Assembly (NCBI GenBank): GCA_963784995.1
Contig: CAWATZ010000004.1
Location: forward strand, 558,001-622,000
Source of the DNA: CAWATZ01 sp963784995
GTDB taxonomy: Bacteria > Planctomycetota > Planctomycetia > Gemmatales > Gemmataceae
Reading direction: 5' to 3'
Length of the DNA: 64,000 bases
Of the stretch, positions 1-9,841 are shown piece after piece; position 1 is the stretch's first letter; each line of letters starts with the position of its first letter. A program made the translations under genes and the position numbers. Below the pieces are notes generated by a model. The model saw only the letters and a list, made by a program, of their open reading frames with translations. It searched no databases and was not told where the DNA came from.

Positions 1-1554
1 CTGGGTCAGATTGCCGGGCGGCAGCGCGATCACGCACACCGCCGCCGGGTGATCGAGGGCCACCCGTGCCAGGATGTCGGAGGAAATGGTCTGCGAGCTG
101 CAGTACAGCACGTGGCACCCCTCCGCTTCCAGACAGCGGCCGAACAGCTCCCCGGCCACGTCGTCCGCCTCGTCGTGCAGGGCGCAGCAGAGCAAGACCG
201 GTCGCTCGCCGTTGCCCGTTGTCTCGGGCGGGCTGATCAGTTCCCGGCCCAGTTCGCGGGACACCCGAATGACGTACTGCAAATCGTCCCGGTTGAGATG
301 GCCCTGCTCCAGGTCCCGCCGCGCCCGGGACAGCGTCGGCAGCAAGATGGCGTCCAGCGTCTCCACGCAGGTGTGAGTCTGGAAGTAGCCTTCGAGGATC
401 TCCGCCGCTTCCGCCTCGTCGCGTGCCAGGAGACGCTGGTAGTACGTCAGCTGCGGCGCCAGGGCCGGCGTGGTGCCCAGCAGTACGTCCAGGTACCACA
501 GCGACGGCACGTGCTTGCCCAGCACGCCCAGGCAGACCGTCAGCGGCGTCGAGAGGACCAGGCCGATGGGGCCCCACAGCCAGGTCCAGAAGGCCGCCGC
601 CGTGATCAGGGCTACCGGCGAGACCCCCGTGCTCCGGCTGACGTAGAGCGGCTCGACCACGTTGTTGGTCAGCACGCCGGAGAGGACCACGAAGCCGACC
701 ACCAGCAACGGCTGGGTCCAGCCGTCGAACACCGCCACGCTCAAAAGCAGCGGAAAAGCGGCCGCCAGCCAGGTGCCGACGTAGGGAACGAACCGCAGCA
801 CCGCTGCCAGGAAGCCCCACAGCAGGGCGTGCGGCAGACCGATCAGGGCCAGGCCGATCCCGAAGATCAGGCCGAAACAGGAATTGATCAGCACCTGGAT
901 CGCCAGGTAACGGCTGATCCGTTTGGCGCCTTCGTCCACGGCGCGGGTGGTGCTGGTCAGCTGGCCGTGACCCGCCAGGCGCAGCAGACGATCGCGCAAG
1001 TCCTCGCGCTTGAGGAGGATCGAGACGGTCAGCGCGATCATCAGGCTGATCGAGCCCACCGCTCCGACCACGGGGCCGGCCAGCCGGGGGAACAGCGACA
1101 TGCCGCTGAGCTTCTCCGGCTGCACCACCACCAGGACCGGGTCCTTGTCGCTGTCCCTGGGCTTTTCCGTTTGCAGATCGTGACTGATCTCGTCAATCAT
1201 GCCCAGGAGCTTCTCCAGGACGCCGGGCCCGGAACCCAGCACGTCCTGCAGCTTGGCGGTGATTCGGCCCTTGTGTTTGGGCAAGTTGGCGACCAGGCTG
1301 TGCAGCTGCGTCGTCAGGGCGGCGCCGATACCGGCCGCCCCCGTCAGACCGACGGCCACCACGACCAGGACCGAGCCGACCCGGCCCAGCCCGCGGCGCT
1401 GCAAGAGCGCCACCACCGGCGTCAGGATGAAGGCCAGAAGGATCGCGAAGGCGATGGGAATGAGGACCGACTTGGCCGACCACAGGGCCAGCAGGACCAG
1501 GCCCGTCAGGACCACCAGCAAGACCTGCCGCGCGATCGATGCCTCTTGTGCCAT
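1..1554 (-). CDS. AI-2E family transporter with soluble C-terminal domain (3' end outside window)
   Basis: Reading from ATG at 1554, the protein opens MAQEASIARQVLLVVLTG and has the hydrophobic pattern of the AI-2E/PerM permease family, with the family-like segment LPHALLWGFLAAVLRFVPYVG near residue 260 and a GPIGLVLSTP segment further on. After the membrane part (about residue 360) comes a soluble region of at least 150 residues (helical stretch ARDEAEAAEILEGYF, then an alpha/beta stretch ERPVLLCALHDEADDVAGE). That tail resembles the helical cap plus Rossmann fold of B12-binding-like domains, but I see no clear DxHxxG cobalamin motif. The stop lies beyond position 1. The substrate is unknown; AI-2 export is only a family label. 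A second, shorter paralogue is at 30485. Confidence 0.85.
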   Translation of the reverse strand, partial: MAQEASIARQVLLVVLTGLVLLALWSAKSVLIPIAFAILLAFILTPVVALLQRRGLGRVGSVLVVVAVGLTGAAGIGAALTTQLHSLVANLPKHKGRITAKLQDVLGSGPGVLEKLLGMIDEISHDLQTEKPRDSDKDPVLVVVQPEKLSGMSLFPRLAGPVVGAVGSISLMIALTVSILLKREDLRDRLLRLAGHGQLTSTTRAVDEGAKRISRYLAIQVLINSCFGLIFGIGLALIGLPHALLWGFLAAVLRFVPYVGTWLAAAFPLLLSVAVFDGWTQPLLVVGFVVLSGVLTNNVVEPLYVSRSTGVSPVALITAAAFWTWLWGPIGLVLSTPLTVCLGVLGKHVPSLWYLDVLLGTTPALAPQLTYYQRLLARDEAEAAEILEGYFQTHTCVETLDAILLPTLSRARRDLEQGHLNRDDLQYVIRVSRELGRELISPPETTGNGERPVLLCCALHDEADDVAGELFGRCLEAEGCHVLYCSSQTISSDILARVALDHPAAVCVIALPPGNLTQ

Positions 1555-1686
1555 GACCGGCTGTCCTCTGTTCCCGGCTGACCGATGGGGAAGCGCGCTC
1601 CAGAAAGGAGAAACCCGCGGTGCGAGGCGATTTCGTGAGAAATCCCCCGTGCCGCGGGTTATTGTGGGGAGTCCAGCCGGTTTCGT

Positions 1687-1869
1687 CTACACAAGGTCCC
1701 GGGGCCGGCCTCCCCCGAGCAGACCGCTCAGGAGGAAGATGACGGCCAGCACGATGAAGATAAAAAAGAGGATCCGGCCAATCGACCACGACACGGAGGC
1801 GATTCCGCCAAAGCCAAAGAGGCCGGCAAGCAGGGCGATGATCAGGAACAGCAGTGCTAAACGCAACAT
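1687..1869 (-). CDS. DUF1328/YtjA-like small membrane protein
   Basis: A 60-residue protein made almost entirely of two hydrophobic segments (LALLFLIIALLAGLFGFGG and RILFFIFIVLAVIFLLSGLLG) with a short basic tail. Length and pattern match the DUF1328 family, small inner-membrane proteins often linked to stress in other bacteria. The ATG at 1869 is preceded by a purine-rich GGAGAGACTTCC. A very good sigma-54 promoter match lies about 95 bp upstream on the same strand (1962-1977), so expression is probably RpoN-dependent and controlled by an activator such as the one encoded divergently at 2183. Function in the cell is not known. Confidence 0.8.
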   Translation of the reverse strand: MLRLALLFLIIALLAGLFGFGGIASVSWSIGRILFFIFIVLAVIFLLSGLLGGGRPRDLV

Positions 1870-1961
1870 GGAAGTCTCTCCTTGCCTGGTGTTGGTTTCA
1901 TTCTGATTCCCGCGCGGTCAACGCGGGTCGCTCTTACCGCGAGCAAACCGGACCTCTCCAG

Positions 1962-1977
1962 TGCAACCCTCGTGCCA
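1962..1977 (-). promoter_or_regulatory. sigma-54 promoter (-24/-12) for the DUF1328 gene
   Basis: Read on the minus strand: TGGCACG-AGGG-TTGCA, identical to the RpoN consensus TGGCACG-N4-TTGCW. It lies about 95 bp upstream of the 1869 start and points towards it. Confidence 0.8.
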
Positions 1978-2064
1978 GCAGCCGGCAATCCCAGTCGATC
2001 AAGGGCATCGCAAGCAGAAGAACAACAACGAGTTGAGATCTTCCTTCCCTTCCCATGTTGTTCG

Positions 2065-2070
2065 TATAAT
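2065..2070 (+). promoter_or_regulatory. possible -10 hexamer upstream of the NtrC-type gene
   Basis: A perfect TATAAT in an AT-richer pocket about 115 bp before the 2183 start. No convincing -35 hexamer at 16-18 bp was found, so this is weak evidence for a housekeeping promoter. Confidence 0.3.
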
Positions 2071-2182
2071 AATAGATGGGGCCGGCCCCTGGCCTTCGCG
2101 GGGGCACGCAAGACAATTCCCGACGGCAGGAAACGGACTGCTCGCCAGATCCGGGACAGAAAGAGGTAGAGGAGGCAAGGTA

Positions 2183-3586
<1,404 letters not shown>

Positions 3587-3823
3587 ACGCCAACTCCCGT
3601 CCAGAGTGCTGCCCGGGCTGTCGCTACTGCAGCGCAGTCGGGGCGATTGGCTTTCGCCCCGAAGGGCTCCCGGACCGCTTAGCCCAGGGCATCGCCCTGC
3701 GTTTCGCGAACTCGGTTAATCTCCTCCTGGGGCTTCCTTCTTTCTGTCCTTTCCGTACTGCCAGGCTCGCTTTACTGGATGGAGACAACGTAAGTGAGAC
3801 GAGCCTTGATTGGGTGGCAGTGC

Positions 3824-3838
3824 TGGCACGGAGGTTGC
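3824..3838 (+). promoter_or_regulatory. sigma-54 promoter for the acidic small protein
   Basis: TGGCACG-GAGG-TTGC with exact consensus spacing, 55 bp before the 3893 start. It lies just downstream of the sigma-54 activator gene. Confidence 0.75.
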
Positions 3839-3892
3839 GTATCCTCCTGATAGGCCCAGACGCAAGGCCCAACTGGATTAAGGAGATACATC

Positions 3893-4159
3893 ATGTCGGA
3901 CAGGACAGAACAGAACCCCAACCGAAACACCATGAACCGGAAACAGAACACGCTGCGGGCCCCCTACCGGCGCAAGGAGACCGCTTCGGACCAGCCTCAT
4001 CCGGAGGCAACCGGGGTGGAAGAACAACCGCGGCAGGAGGAACAGCCGGAGCGGGAGCAGGAGGCGCTGGATCCGGTGGAAGAGGCCTCGCAAGAGTCCT
4101 TTCCCGCCAGCGATCCGCCGGCCTGGATTGGCCGGTGCGAAAAGCACGTGGGTCAGTAA
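3893..4159 (+). CDS. small acidic hydrophilic protein with ESFPASDPPAW motif
   Basis: An 88-residue protein rich in Glu, Gln, Pro and Arg, probably disordered, ending in EEASQESFPASDPPAWIG. This ESFPASDPPxW tail recurs in small bacterial proteins of unknown function. Start ATG has a strong AAGGAGATACATC in front. A sigma-54 promoter match sits 55 bp upstream and a hairpin terminator follows (4171-4194), so it appears to be a one-gene RpoN-driven transcript. A stress-related role is only an inference from the promoter and neighbours. Confidence 0.7.
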   Translation: MSDRTEQNPNRNTMNRKQNTLRAPYRRKETASDQPHPEATGVEEQPRQEEQPEREQEALDPVEEASQESFPASDPPAWIGRCEKHVGQ

Positions 4160-4170
4160 CCGAAGAGGTG

Positions 4171-4194
4171 AAGGCCGGGAATCCTCCCGGCCTT
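4171..4194 (+). terminator. hairpin terminator
   Basis: AAGGCCGGGA / TCCCGGCCTT, a 10-bp perfect stem with a 4-nt loop, directly after the acidic protein gene and before the next promoter. Confidence 0.6.
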
Positions 4195-4216
4195 CGCTGT
4201 TGCGATCCCCTGATCC

Positions 4217-4232
4217 GGCACATCGATTGCAC
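4217..4232 (+). promoter_or_regulatory. near-consensus sigma-54 promoter for the cupin gene
   Basis: CGGCACA-TCGA-TTGCA: exact spacing and intact GG...GC core, with one mismatch to the leading T. It lies 43 bp before the 4275 start, between a terminator and the gene. Confidence 0.55.
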
Positions 4233-4274
4233 ACTATCCCGGATGCGCCAGTCTTTTTCAACAAGGAGCCGGAC

Positions 4275-4610
4275 ATGCCAGACACCACGATCACCAAGGT
4301 CGATTCGCATTACTCCCCCTGCGGCCCCGAGGGCCAGCGCTACCTGGCCTCGTCGCCGCACGTCGGCATGCGTTTGTGGGAAGAGCCGCCCGGCGAGGTC
4401 AAACCGGAACGGCGCCGCGAGTACGAGACGGTCGGCTACGTCATCCAGGGGCGCGCGGAGCTGACCGTGGAAGGTCAGATCGTCACTCTGGAGGCCGGCG
4501 ATTCCTGGGTGGTGCCGCGCGGCTCCGCGCATTCCTACCGCATCCTGGAGGCGCTGGTCGCGGTGGAGGCGACTTACCCGCCGTCTCACGTTCACGGTCG
4601 CGATCAGTAA
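4275..4610 (+). CDS. cupin-domain protein
   Basis: A 111-residue single-domain cupin. Motif 1 is weak (residues 40-60, with GYVIQGRAELTVEGQ) and motif 2 is GDSWVVPRGSAHSYRI. The metal-binding set is partly kept (His in motif 2), so it may bind a small ligand rather than catalyse. Start ATG was chosen over the longer open frame because AAGGAGCCGGAC precedes it. It lies 28 bp before the hibernation-factor gene, so the two are probably co-transcribed from the likely sigma-54 promoter at 4217. Confidence 0.8.
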   Translation: MPDTTITKVDSHYSPCGPEGQRYLASSPHVGMRLWEEPPGEVKPERRREYETVGYVIQGRAELTVEGQIVTLEAGDSWVVPRGSAHSYRILEALVAVEATYPPSHVHGRDQ

Positions 4611-4638
4611 CGGGCAGGCCCAATGTCGAGGTTCCGCC

Positions 4639-5364
4639 ATGCAGCCAAATACCAAACGGAAGACACGGATTGAATTCGACCTGCACGAGTGTTCCCTGGC
4701 CGAGCCGGTGCTGGACAAGATGCGCGACAACCTCGTCGCCATTGCCCCGCAGGTGGAACACTTTCCCCTTGCCGACTTTCACGTGCTGATCGAGCGGAAG
4801 GCCCGCAGCAACGACTTCTCGGTCAAGGTGACCCTGGTCTTGCCAGGCGAAAGGTTGGTCGGCACCGACCACGATCCGCTGGTCCACGTGGCGTTCGAGC
4901 GCTGCCTGATCAGCCTGGAGGAGAACCTGCGGGCCTACAAGGACCGGCTGGGGCAGGTGCCGCAACGCCAAAAGCAAGTGAAAGGGACCGCGCAGGAACT
5001 GGAACCGAGCGTTCCTCCCGACGCGGCGGCGCTCGAGCAGGCGGTCCAGGAAGGCGACTACACGGCGTTTCGCTCCGCCACCCTGGCCTACGAAGAGCCG
5101 GTGCGCAAGCGGGTCGGCCGCTGGATCGAGCGTTACCCGGACGTCGCGGGGCGGATCGGTCATGGCCTGGAGGTCGCGGACCTTGTCGAGGAAGTGTTCC
5201 TGCTGGCCTTCGAGCAGTACCCGGGTCGGCCCAGAACGCTTCGCCTGGGCGAGTGGTTCGATGGCCTGATCGACCCGGCCGTCAAGGCGCTGCGGCGGCA
5301 CCCGGAGGAGGAGCTGGAAAACATCCACCTGGTGCGTTTGAACCAGCAGACCCAGCAACCGTAG
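4639..5364 (+). CDS. HPF/RaiA-like ribosome hibernation domain fused to a sigma-70 region 2-like domain
   Basis: 241 residues in two parts. Residues 8-110 match the HPF/RaiA (sigma-54 modulation protein) fold: IEFDLHECSLAEPVLDKM, VKVTLVLPGERL, then HVAFERCLISLEENLRAYKDRL. Residues 130-220 resemble sigma-70 region 2 (DYTAFRSATLAYEEPVRKRV, then EVADLVEEVFLLAFEQYPGRP). No region 4 follows, so it is unlikely to be a working sigma factor. The first domain should bind the decoding centre of the small subunit in resting cells; the role of the second is unknown. In proteobacteria hpf sits next to rpoN; here the pair is behind a probable sigma-54 promoter. Its stop codon TAG is the first triplet of a 29-bp palindrome arm. 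Confidence 0.8.
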   Translation: MQPNTKRKTRIEFDLHECSLAEPVLDKMRDNLVAIAPQVEHFPLADFHVLIERKARSNDFSVKVTLVLPGERLVGTDHDPLVHVAFERCLISLEENLRAYKDRLGQVPQRQKQVKGTAQELEPSVPPDAAALEQAVQEGDYTAFRSATLAYEEPVRKRVGRWIERYPDVAGRIGHGLEVADLVEEVFLLAFEQYPGRPRTLRLGEWFDGLIDPAVKALRRHPEEELENIHLVRLNQQTQQP

Positions 5365-5434
5365 CCGCAGGCGGCTCGCCTGCTGGCTCGTTCCCCTGCC
5401 GCGGAGAGCCAGCAGGCGAGCCGCCTGCGGCTAC
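5361..5434. repeat. long palindrome, family A (29-bp arms)
   Basis: Perfect 29-bp arms (5361-5389, 5406-5434; arm starts GTAGCCGCAGGCGGCTCGCC) around a 16-nt loop. It lies between two convergent genes and its outer TAG triplets are the stop codons of both. A sister copy is at 21435. It probably works as a two-way terminator. Confidence 0.85.
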
Positions 5435-6891
5435 GGCTGCTGGCCCTGAGCGCTGAACGGCAACGCCACGTCCTCCAGGGACTTGCGCTCCGAGTCCACG
5501 CCCAGGAACCATTCGACCACGGCGGCGGCGATCATCAGCCCGCCGCCGCCGACGTAACCCCAGAAAAGCAGCGTTCGCTGATTGGTCTCGACCAGTCCGC
5601 CGAAGAGGGTCGGGGCCAGCAGGCCGCCGATGGCCGTGCCCAGCGCGTAGAACAGGGCGATGGTCAGGGCACGCATCTCCAGCGGAAAGATCTCGCTGAC
5701 CGTCAGATAGCCCGCGCTGGCAGCCGCCGAGGCCAGGAAGAAGGTGAGGGCCCACATCAGCGTCTGGGTCAGGGCGGTCAGGTCGCCCTTGAGGAAGAAG
5801 CACTCCGTGACGATGATCACCAGCCCCGACAGCAGATAGGTGATGCTGATCATCTTTCGCCGGCCGAGGGTGTCGAAGTAGTGGCCCAGCACCAGGGGCC
5901 CCAGGAAATTGGCCGCCGCCATGATCAGGACGTAAAGCCCGACCCGGTCGGCCGGGACGCCGAAGAAATGGTTGAGGACCAGCGGATAGGTGAACGAGAT
6001 GCCGTTGTAGAAGAACGCCTGCGAAGCGATCAGCACCAGTCCCAGGACCGTCCGTGCCCGGTAATGAACGAACAGCGTCCGGAGAATGACGCCGAAGCTA
6101 ACGTGGGTCCCCGGGTAAACGGTCAGGGTGCGCTCGGGCGGCGGCAGGGTGTGGCCGACCGCCGAGGATTCGATCTGGGCCATGATCTGCTCGGCCTCGT
6201 CGTTACGGCCGTGGGTCATCAGCCAGCGTGGGCTTTCCGGCACGAACTGCCGGGCCACGATGATGGCCAGGCCGATCACCCCGCCCAGGCCGAAGGCGAT
6301 GCGCCAGCCGAGCCACTGCGGCACCAGGTTGGGGTCCAGCAGGGGAATGCTCACGGCCGCCCCGGCCGCCGCTCCGACCCAGTAAGTGCCGTTGACAATC
6401 AGGTCCACCCGCCCGCGCACCCGGGCGGGAATCAGTTCGTCGATGGCCGAGTTGATCGCCGAGTATTCGCCGCCAATGGCCAGGCCGGTGAGGATGCGGA
6501 ACAGGGCAAAGCTCCACAAATTCCAGGAAACCGCGGTGAGCAGGGCGCCGACCAGGTACACCAGCAGGGTGATGGTGAACAGCTTCTTGCGTCCCAGCCG
6601 ATCGGTCAGGTGGCCAAACACAATGGCGCCCGTGATGCAGCCGGCAAGATAAAGAGTCCCGGCCAGGCCGATCTCGCCGGAGGTCAGGCCCAGGGTCGTG
6701 GGCTTTTCCAGGGTGCTGGCAATGGCCGCGACGACGGTGGCCTCCAGGCCATCCAGCACCCAGGTAATGCCCAGGGCGGTCACCAGCAGCCAGTGGAAGC
6801 GGGTCCAGGGCAGTCGGTCGAGTCGGGCGGGGATGTCCGTGGTGACGGGCCCGCCGGCTGGGCTGTTGGGGTTGAGGGGTTGCTGGTGCAT
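5431..6891 (-). CDS. MFS transporter (sugar-porter-like)
   Basis: About 486 residues with some twelve hydrophobic segments and MFS signatures: GHLTDRLGRKK (loop 2-3) and GHYFDTLGRRK (loop 8-9), plus LPES-like VPESPRWLM after helix 6, which is typical of sugar/SP-type porters. The ATG at 6891 is preferred over an upstream start at 6948 for two reasons: it has GAGG seven bases ahead, and a sigma-54 promoter at 6949-6964 would start transcription near 6938, downstream of the longer start. The substrate cannot be named from sequence. The stop codon lies within the palindrome 5361-5434. Confidence 0.9.
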   Translation of the reverse strand: MHQQPLNPNSPAGGPVTTDIPARLDRLPWTRFHWLLVTALGITWVLDGLEATVVAAIASTLEKPTTLGLTSGEIGLAGTLYLAGCITGAIVFGHLTDRLGRKKLFTITLLVYLVGALLTAVSWNLWSFALFRILTGLAIGGEYSAINSAIDELIPARVRGRVDLIVNGTYWVGAAAGAAVSIPLLDPNLVPQWLGWRIAFGLGGVIGLAIIVARQFVPESPRWLMTHGRNDEAEQIMAQIESSAVGHTLPPPERTLTVYPGTHVSFGVILRTLFVHYRARTVLGLVLIASQAFFYNGISFTYPLVLNHFFGVPADRVGLYVLIMAAANFLGPLVLGHYFDTLGRRKMISITYLLSGLVIIVTECFFLKGDLTALTQTLMWALTFFLASAAASAGYLTVSEIFPLEMRALTIALFYALGTAIGGLLAPTLFGGLVETNQRTLLFWGYVGGGGLMIAAAVVEWFLGVDSERKSLEDVALPFSAQGQQP

Positions 6892-6948
6892 GCGGTGCCT
6901 CGCCGGTTCGGTTTGCTCGGCAAATCGCGAAAGGGCAAGGATGGACAC

Positions 6949-6964
6949 CGCAACTGATGTGCCA
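6949..6964 (-). promoter_or_regulatory. sigma-54 promoter for the MFS transporter
   Basis: Minus strand: TGGCACA-TCAG-TTGCG, exact spacing and core. Expected start of transcription is about 47 bp before the 6891 ATG. Confidence 0.7.
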
Positions 6965-6975
6965 GCCGGGAGCCG

Positions 6976-7635
6976 TCATGGCTCGTCGGGGTCGTAGAAC
7001 GCCTCGTCTTCCGCGTTCCGGCGCGGTTTCTTCCGGGTGGGACGCGGTTCGCGCTCCTCCGGCTCTTCATCATCCTCGTCGCGATCGCGCCGGCGCCGGG
7101 GCTTCTCTCTCAGGGCGCGGCGCTGATCGCGTTGGTCCCACAGCGCCTCCTCGAACTCCTCCGAGACGTTGGTCAGGATGATGCTGCGGTCCGTGATTTC
7201 CTGGGGGCGGATGCCCGTGTGCTGCAAGATGGCAATGACGATGAGCCAGATCAGGCCGAGCAGGACGCCGCCCAGGCAGGCGAGCCCCATCAGCGGCTCG
7301 CCGCCGGGCCGCTTGTCGTTGGCGATCAGGAAGGCGAAGACCATCCCGCCCAGCAGGCACAACAGCCCAAAGCCGCCCCAGGTGATCCAGCCGCGAACGG
7401 CCCAGTGGCCGCGGTGCTGGGCACACAGCGGCGCCTGGATGGTCATGCGCTTGGTCAGGAGCAGGGCCGCGACCGCATACGGCACCAGGCCGAGGAAGAT
7501 GAACAGGATGGCCCAGGACGGATGCCAGGCGAAGGTCTTGTACTTGTGGACCGTCGCGTCCTCCCCGCACTTCATGCACACGGAGGGGAGTGAATCGTCC
7601 TCGACCTCCACCCGACTCAGACGCACCGTGGCCAT
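6976..7635 (-). CDS. membrane protein with CxxC zinc-knuckle start and basic/acidic tail
   Basis: 219 residues. It opens with a short zinc-knuckle-like part (SLPSVCMKCGEDATVHKY), has four hydrophobic segments (residues 35-55, 80-110 and 120-150) and ends in a charged, probably disordered tail (RRRRDRDEDDEEPEEREPRP). ATG at 7635 has GAAGGGGACGGCA in front; the longer frame has no such site. The general layout (zinc site, membrane segments, charged tail) is common in planctomycete proteins of unknown role. Its 3' end is 85 bp from the MFS promoter. Confidence 0.75.
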   Translation of the reverse strand: MATVRLSRVEVEDDSLPSVCMKCGEDATVHKYKTFAWHPSWAILFIFLGLVPYAVAALLLTKRMTIQAPLCAQHRGHWAVRGWITWGGFGLLCLLGGMVFAFLIANDKRPGGEPLMGLACLGGVLLGLIWLIVIAILQHTGIRPQEITDRSIILTNVSEEFEEALWDQRDQRRALREKPRRRRDRDEDDEEPEEREPRPTRKKPRRNAEDEAFYDPDEP

Positions 7636-7750
7636 TGCCGTCCCCTTCGCCAGAAATCCCCGTGGTTGCTCCTTCAGAGCAAACCACGTCCGGCGCTGGG
7701 CGTCAAGGGGCTGCGGGGGGAGGATGAGGGATGTTTTGGTTAGAGGTGAC

Positions 7751-7837
7751 GCCGAGCCGCGCACGCAGCGCAGCGGAGTAAGCGGTCCTGCGGGCTCCCG
7801 GACCGCTTACTCCGCTGCGCTGCGTGCGCGGCTCGGC
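7751..7837. repeat. long palindrome, family B (37-bp arms)
   Basis: Perfect 37-bp arms (7751-7787, 7801-7837; arm starts GCCGAGCCGCGCACGCAGCG) with a 13-nt loop. A near-copy is at 35024. It lies between recJ's 3' end and the 5' side of the 7635 gene. Confidence 0.85.
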
Positions 7838-7847
7838 GGACCGAAGC

Positions 7848-9644
7848 TCACGTCACCAGACGTGGTGTGGTGCCTGCCTGGAAATCGGTCACTTCAAGGT
7901 CCACGGAGCGCCGGCCCATCCACTCGTTGAGCTTCGGCGTACACGCCAGGAAGCATTTGCCCCCGGCCGACATCAGCTCCTCGGACCGCTCGCCCAGGCC
8001 GAACGCGATCGCCTTCAGGGTGGTGTTCCCCTGGCGGACGCGGAAACTCAGGTGGCGCTCCCCCTGGCCCACCTTGCGGGGTTCTCCCTGGACCTCCAGC
8101 GGTCCCACCAGGAACAACGGCCGGCGGTTCTCCGCTCCATACGGCTCCAGTCGATCCAGCTCGTTGAGCAAGCCCAGGGTCAGAGCGCTCAGCGGCGTCT
8201 CGGCATCGAGGACCAGGGACGGTTTCGGTGGGCCGCCGGGGAAGTGGCGGGCGGTGAATTCGCAAAAGCGGTCGCGGAAGGCGGCGATGCGCGACGGTTG
8301 CAGCCGGAAGCCGGCCGCCATCGGATGGCCGCCGTGGCCGACCAGCAAGTCCTCGCAGGCATGGAGGGCCTCGTTGAGGGCAAAGCCCGGGATGGAGCGG
8401 CCGGAGCCCAGGGCCAGGTCGGGGATTTCGCCTTCGCGCTCGCGGTTGCGGCGGATCGGGTTCGGCAGAGCGATCATCAGCGCCGGCCGGCCGTACATTT
8501 CCGCCATCCGGCCGGCGACGATGCCGATGATTCCGGGGTGCCAGTCGGAATCCAGCACCAGGGCGGGGTCGTCGGCCCGGTTGGCCTGCTCCACCAGGGT
8601 GCGGGCCTGGGCGACCATCTGCCGATCCATCTCCTGCCGGCGCTGATTCTCCTCCTCCAGCGCCCGGGCCAGATCGACGGCGACCTCCGGCTGCTGCGTG
8701 GTCAGCAGTTCCACCACCCGATGGGCTGTGCCCAGCCGGCCCGCCGCGTTCAGCCGGGGGGCCAGCCGATAGCCGACGTCGGACGCCCGCACGTCTCCCC
8801 CCGGCTTCAGGCCGGCCGTTTCGCACAGCGCCCGCAGCCCCGGGGAAGGCGCTTGCCTCAGCCGATTCAGCCCATGCCGGACCAGGATGCGGTTCTCGTC
8901 GTGCAACGGCACCACGTCGGCCACCACCCCCAGGCTGGCCAGGGCGACGCTATCCATCAGGAATTCGCGGAAGCGCGGCGTTACTTTGGTGCCGCCACAG
9001 TCGCGCTGGGCCAGGGCCCAGGCCAGCTTGAACGCCACCGCCGAGCCGGACAGCTTGCCAAAAGGATACGACGTGCCCGGCAGGCGCGGATGGACCAGCA
9101 CCGAGGCGTCCGGCAGGCGATCCTTGAACTCGTGATGGTCGGTGACGATCAGTTCCAGTCCCAGCCGGCGTGCTTCCTCCGCCTCCTTGATGCTGGCGAT
9201 GCCGCAATCCACGGTGATGACCAGTTCGGCCCCGTTGTGCGCGATCAGGCGGAGGGCCTCACTGTTCAGGCCGTAACCTTCCTCCAACCGGTGCGGCAGG
9301 TACAGCTCGACCTGGGCATTGAGCAAGCGCAGGCATTGCAGCAGGATCGCGGAACCGCTGACGCCATCGACGTCGTAGTCGCCGTAGACACAGATGCGCT
9401 TGCCGGCCCGTACTGCCGCCAGGATGCGTTCCGTGGCCGCGCTGACTCCCGGCAGCAGTTCCGGCGGGTGCAAGCCGGACAGGGGAGCGTCCAGGAAGCG
9501 CCGGGCCTGATCTGGTGCCTCCAGGCCGCGGTTGCGCAGCAGCTGCGCCACCAGCGGCGTGCAGCACACGGCCGACGCCAGCCGCTGCACGGCCTGCGCG
9601 TCATGGGAGAGCAAATGCCAGGTCTTGACGATGGGTGAACGCAA
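7848..9644 (-). CDS. recJ: single-stranded-DNA-specific exonuclease RecJ
   Basis: About 598 residues. DHH motifs are present: VYGDYDVDG, VDCG, VTDHHE, then DHHA1 motif GHGGHPMAAG near residue 400 and the OB-fold C-terminus. RecJ degrades single-stranded DNA 5' to 3' in recombination and mismatch repair, in the cytoplasm with Mn or Mg ions. There is no ATG near the 5' end; TTG at 9644 has AAGGA five bases upstream and leads directly into VKTWHLL, a usual RecJ start context. Another in-frame TTG lies 51 bp further upstream. Length is normal for the family. Confidence 0.93.
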   Translation of the reverse strand: MRSPIVKTWHLLSHDAQAVQRLASAVCCTPLVAQLLRNRGLEAPDQARRFLDAPLSGLHPPELLPGVSAATERILAAVRAGKRICVYGDYDVDGVSGSAILLQCLRLLNAQVELYLPHRLEEGYGLNSEALRLIAHNGAELVITVDCGIASIKEAEEARRLGLELIVTDHHEFKDRLPDASVLVHPRLPGTSYPFGKLSGSAVAFKLAWALAQRDCGGTKVTPRFREFLMDSVALASLGVVADVVPLHDENRILVRHGLNRLRQAPSPGLRALCETAGLKPGGDVRASDVGYRLAPRLNAAGRLGTAHRVVELLTTQQPEVAVDLARALEEENQRRQEMDRQMVAQARTLVEQANRADDPALVLDSDWHPGIIGIVAGRMAEMYGRPALMIALPNPIRRNREREGEIPDLALGSGRSIPGFALNEALHACEDLLVGHGGHPMAAGFRLQPSRIAAFRDRFCEFTARHFPGGPPKPSLVLDAETPLSALTLGLLNELDRLEPYGAENRRPLFLVGPLEVQGEPRKVGQGERHLSFRVRQGNTTLKAIAFGLGERSEELMSAGGKCFLACTPKLNEWMGRRSVDLEVTDFQAGTTPRLVT

Positions 9645-9841
9645 GTTGATCCTTCGTCTTTGCTTGCAAGGGGGCCGGGGCTGGAAGGCCGGCAAGACCC
9701 CAACCGATTATAGCCGCGCTCCTCCCCCGGCCAAGTCCAAGATGCCCGGGGAAGAGGCAATCCGTTCTCTCTCTCCCCTCTCCGACCGTTGCTTGTACCA
9801 TAAACGGAGATCGTTGACCACAGGACCCGGGGAGCGCAGCT

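Noticed and set aside
49..1581. Long plus-strand frame of 510 codons
   Set aside because: Antisense shadow of the AI-2E transporter; composition (Gln, Arg, His-rich) is typical of reversed GC-rich coding sequence.
4639..5364. Calling the fusion protein a sigma factor
   Set aside because: Region 4 and the DNA-melting aromatic residues are not seen; the first domain is clearly HPF-like.
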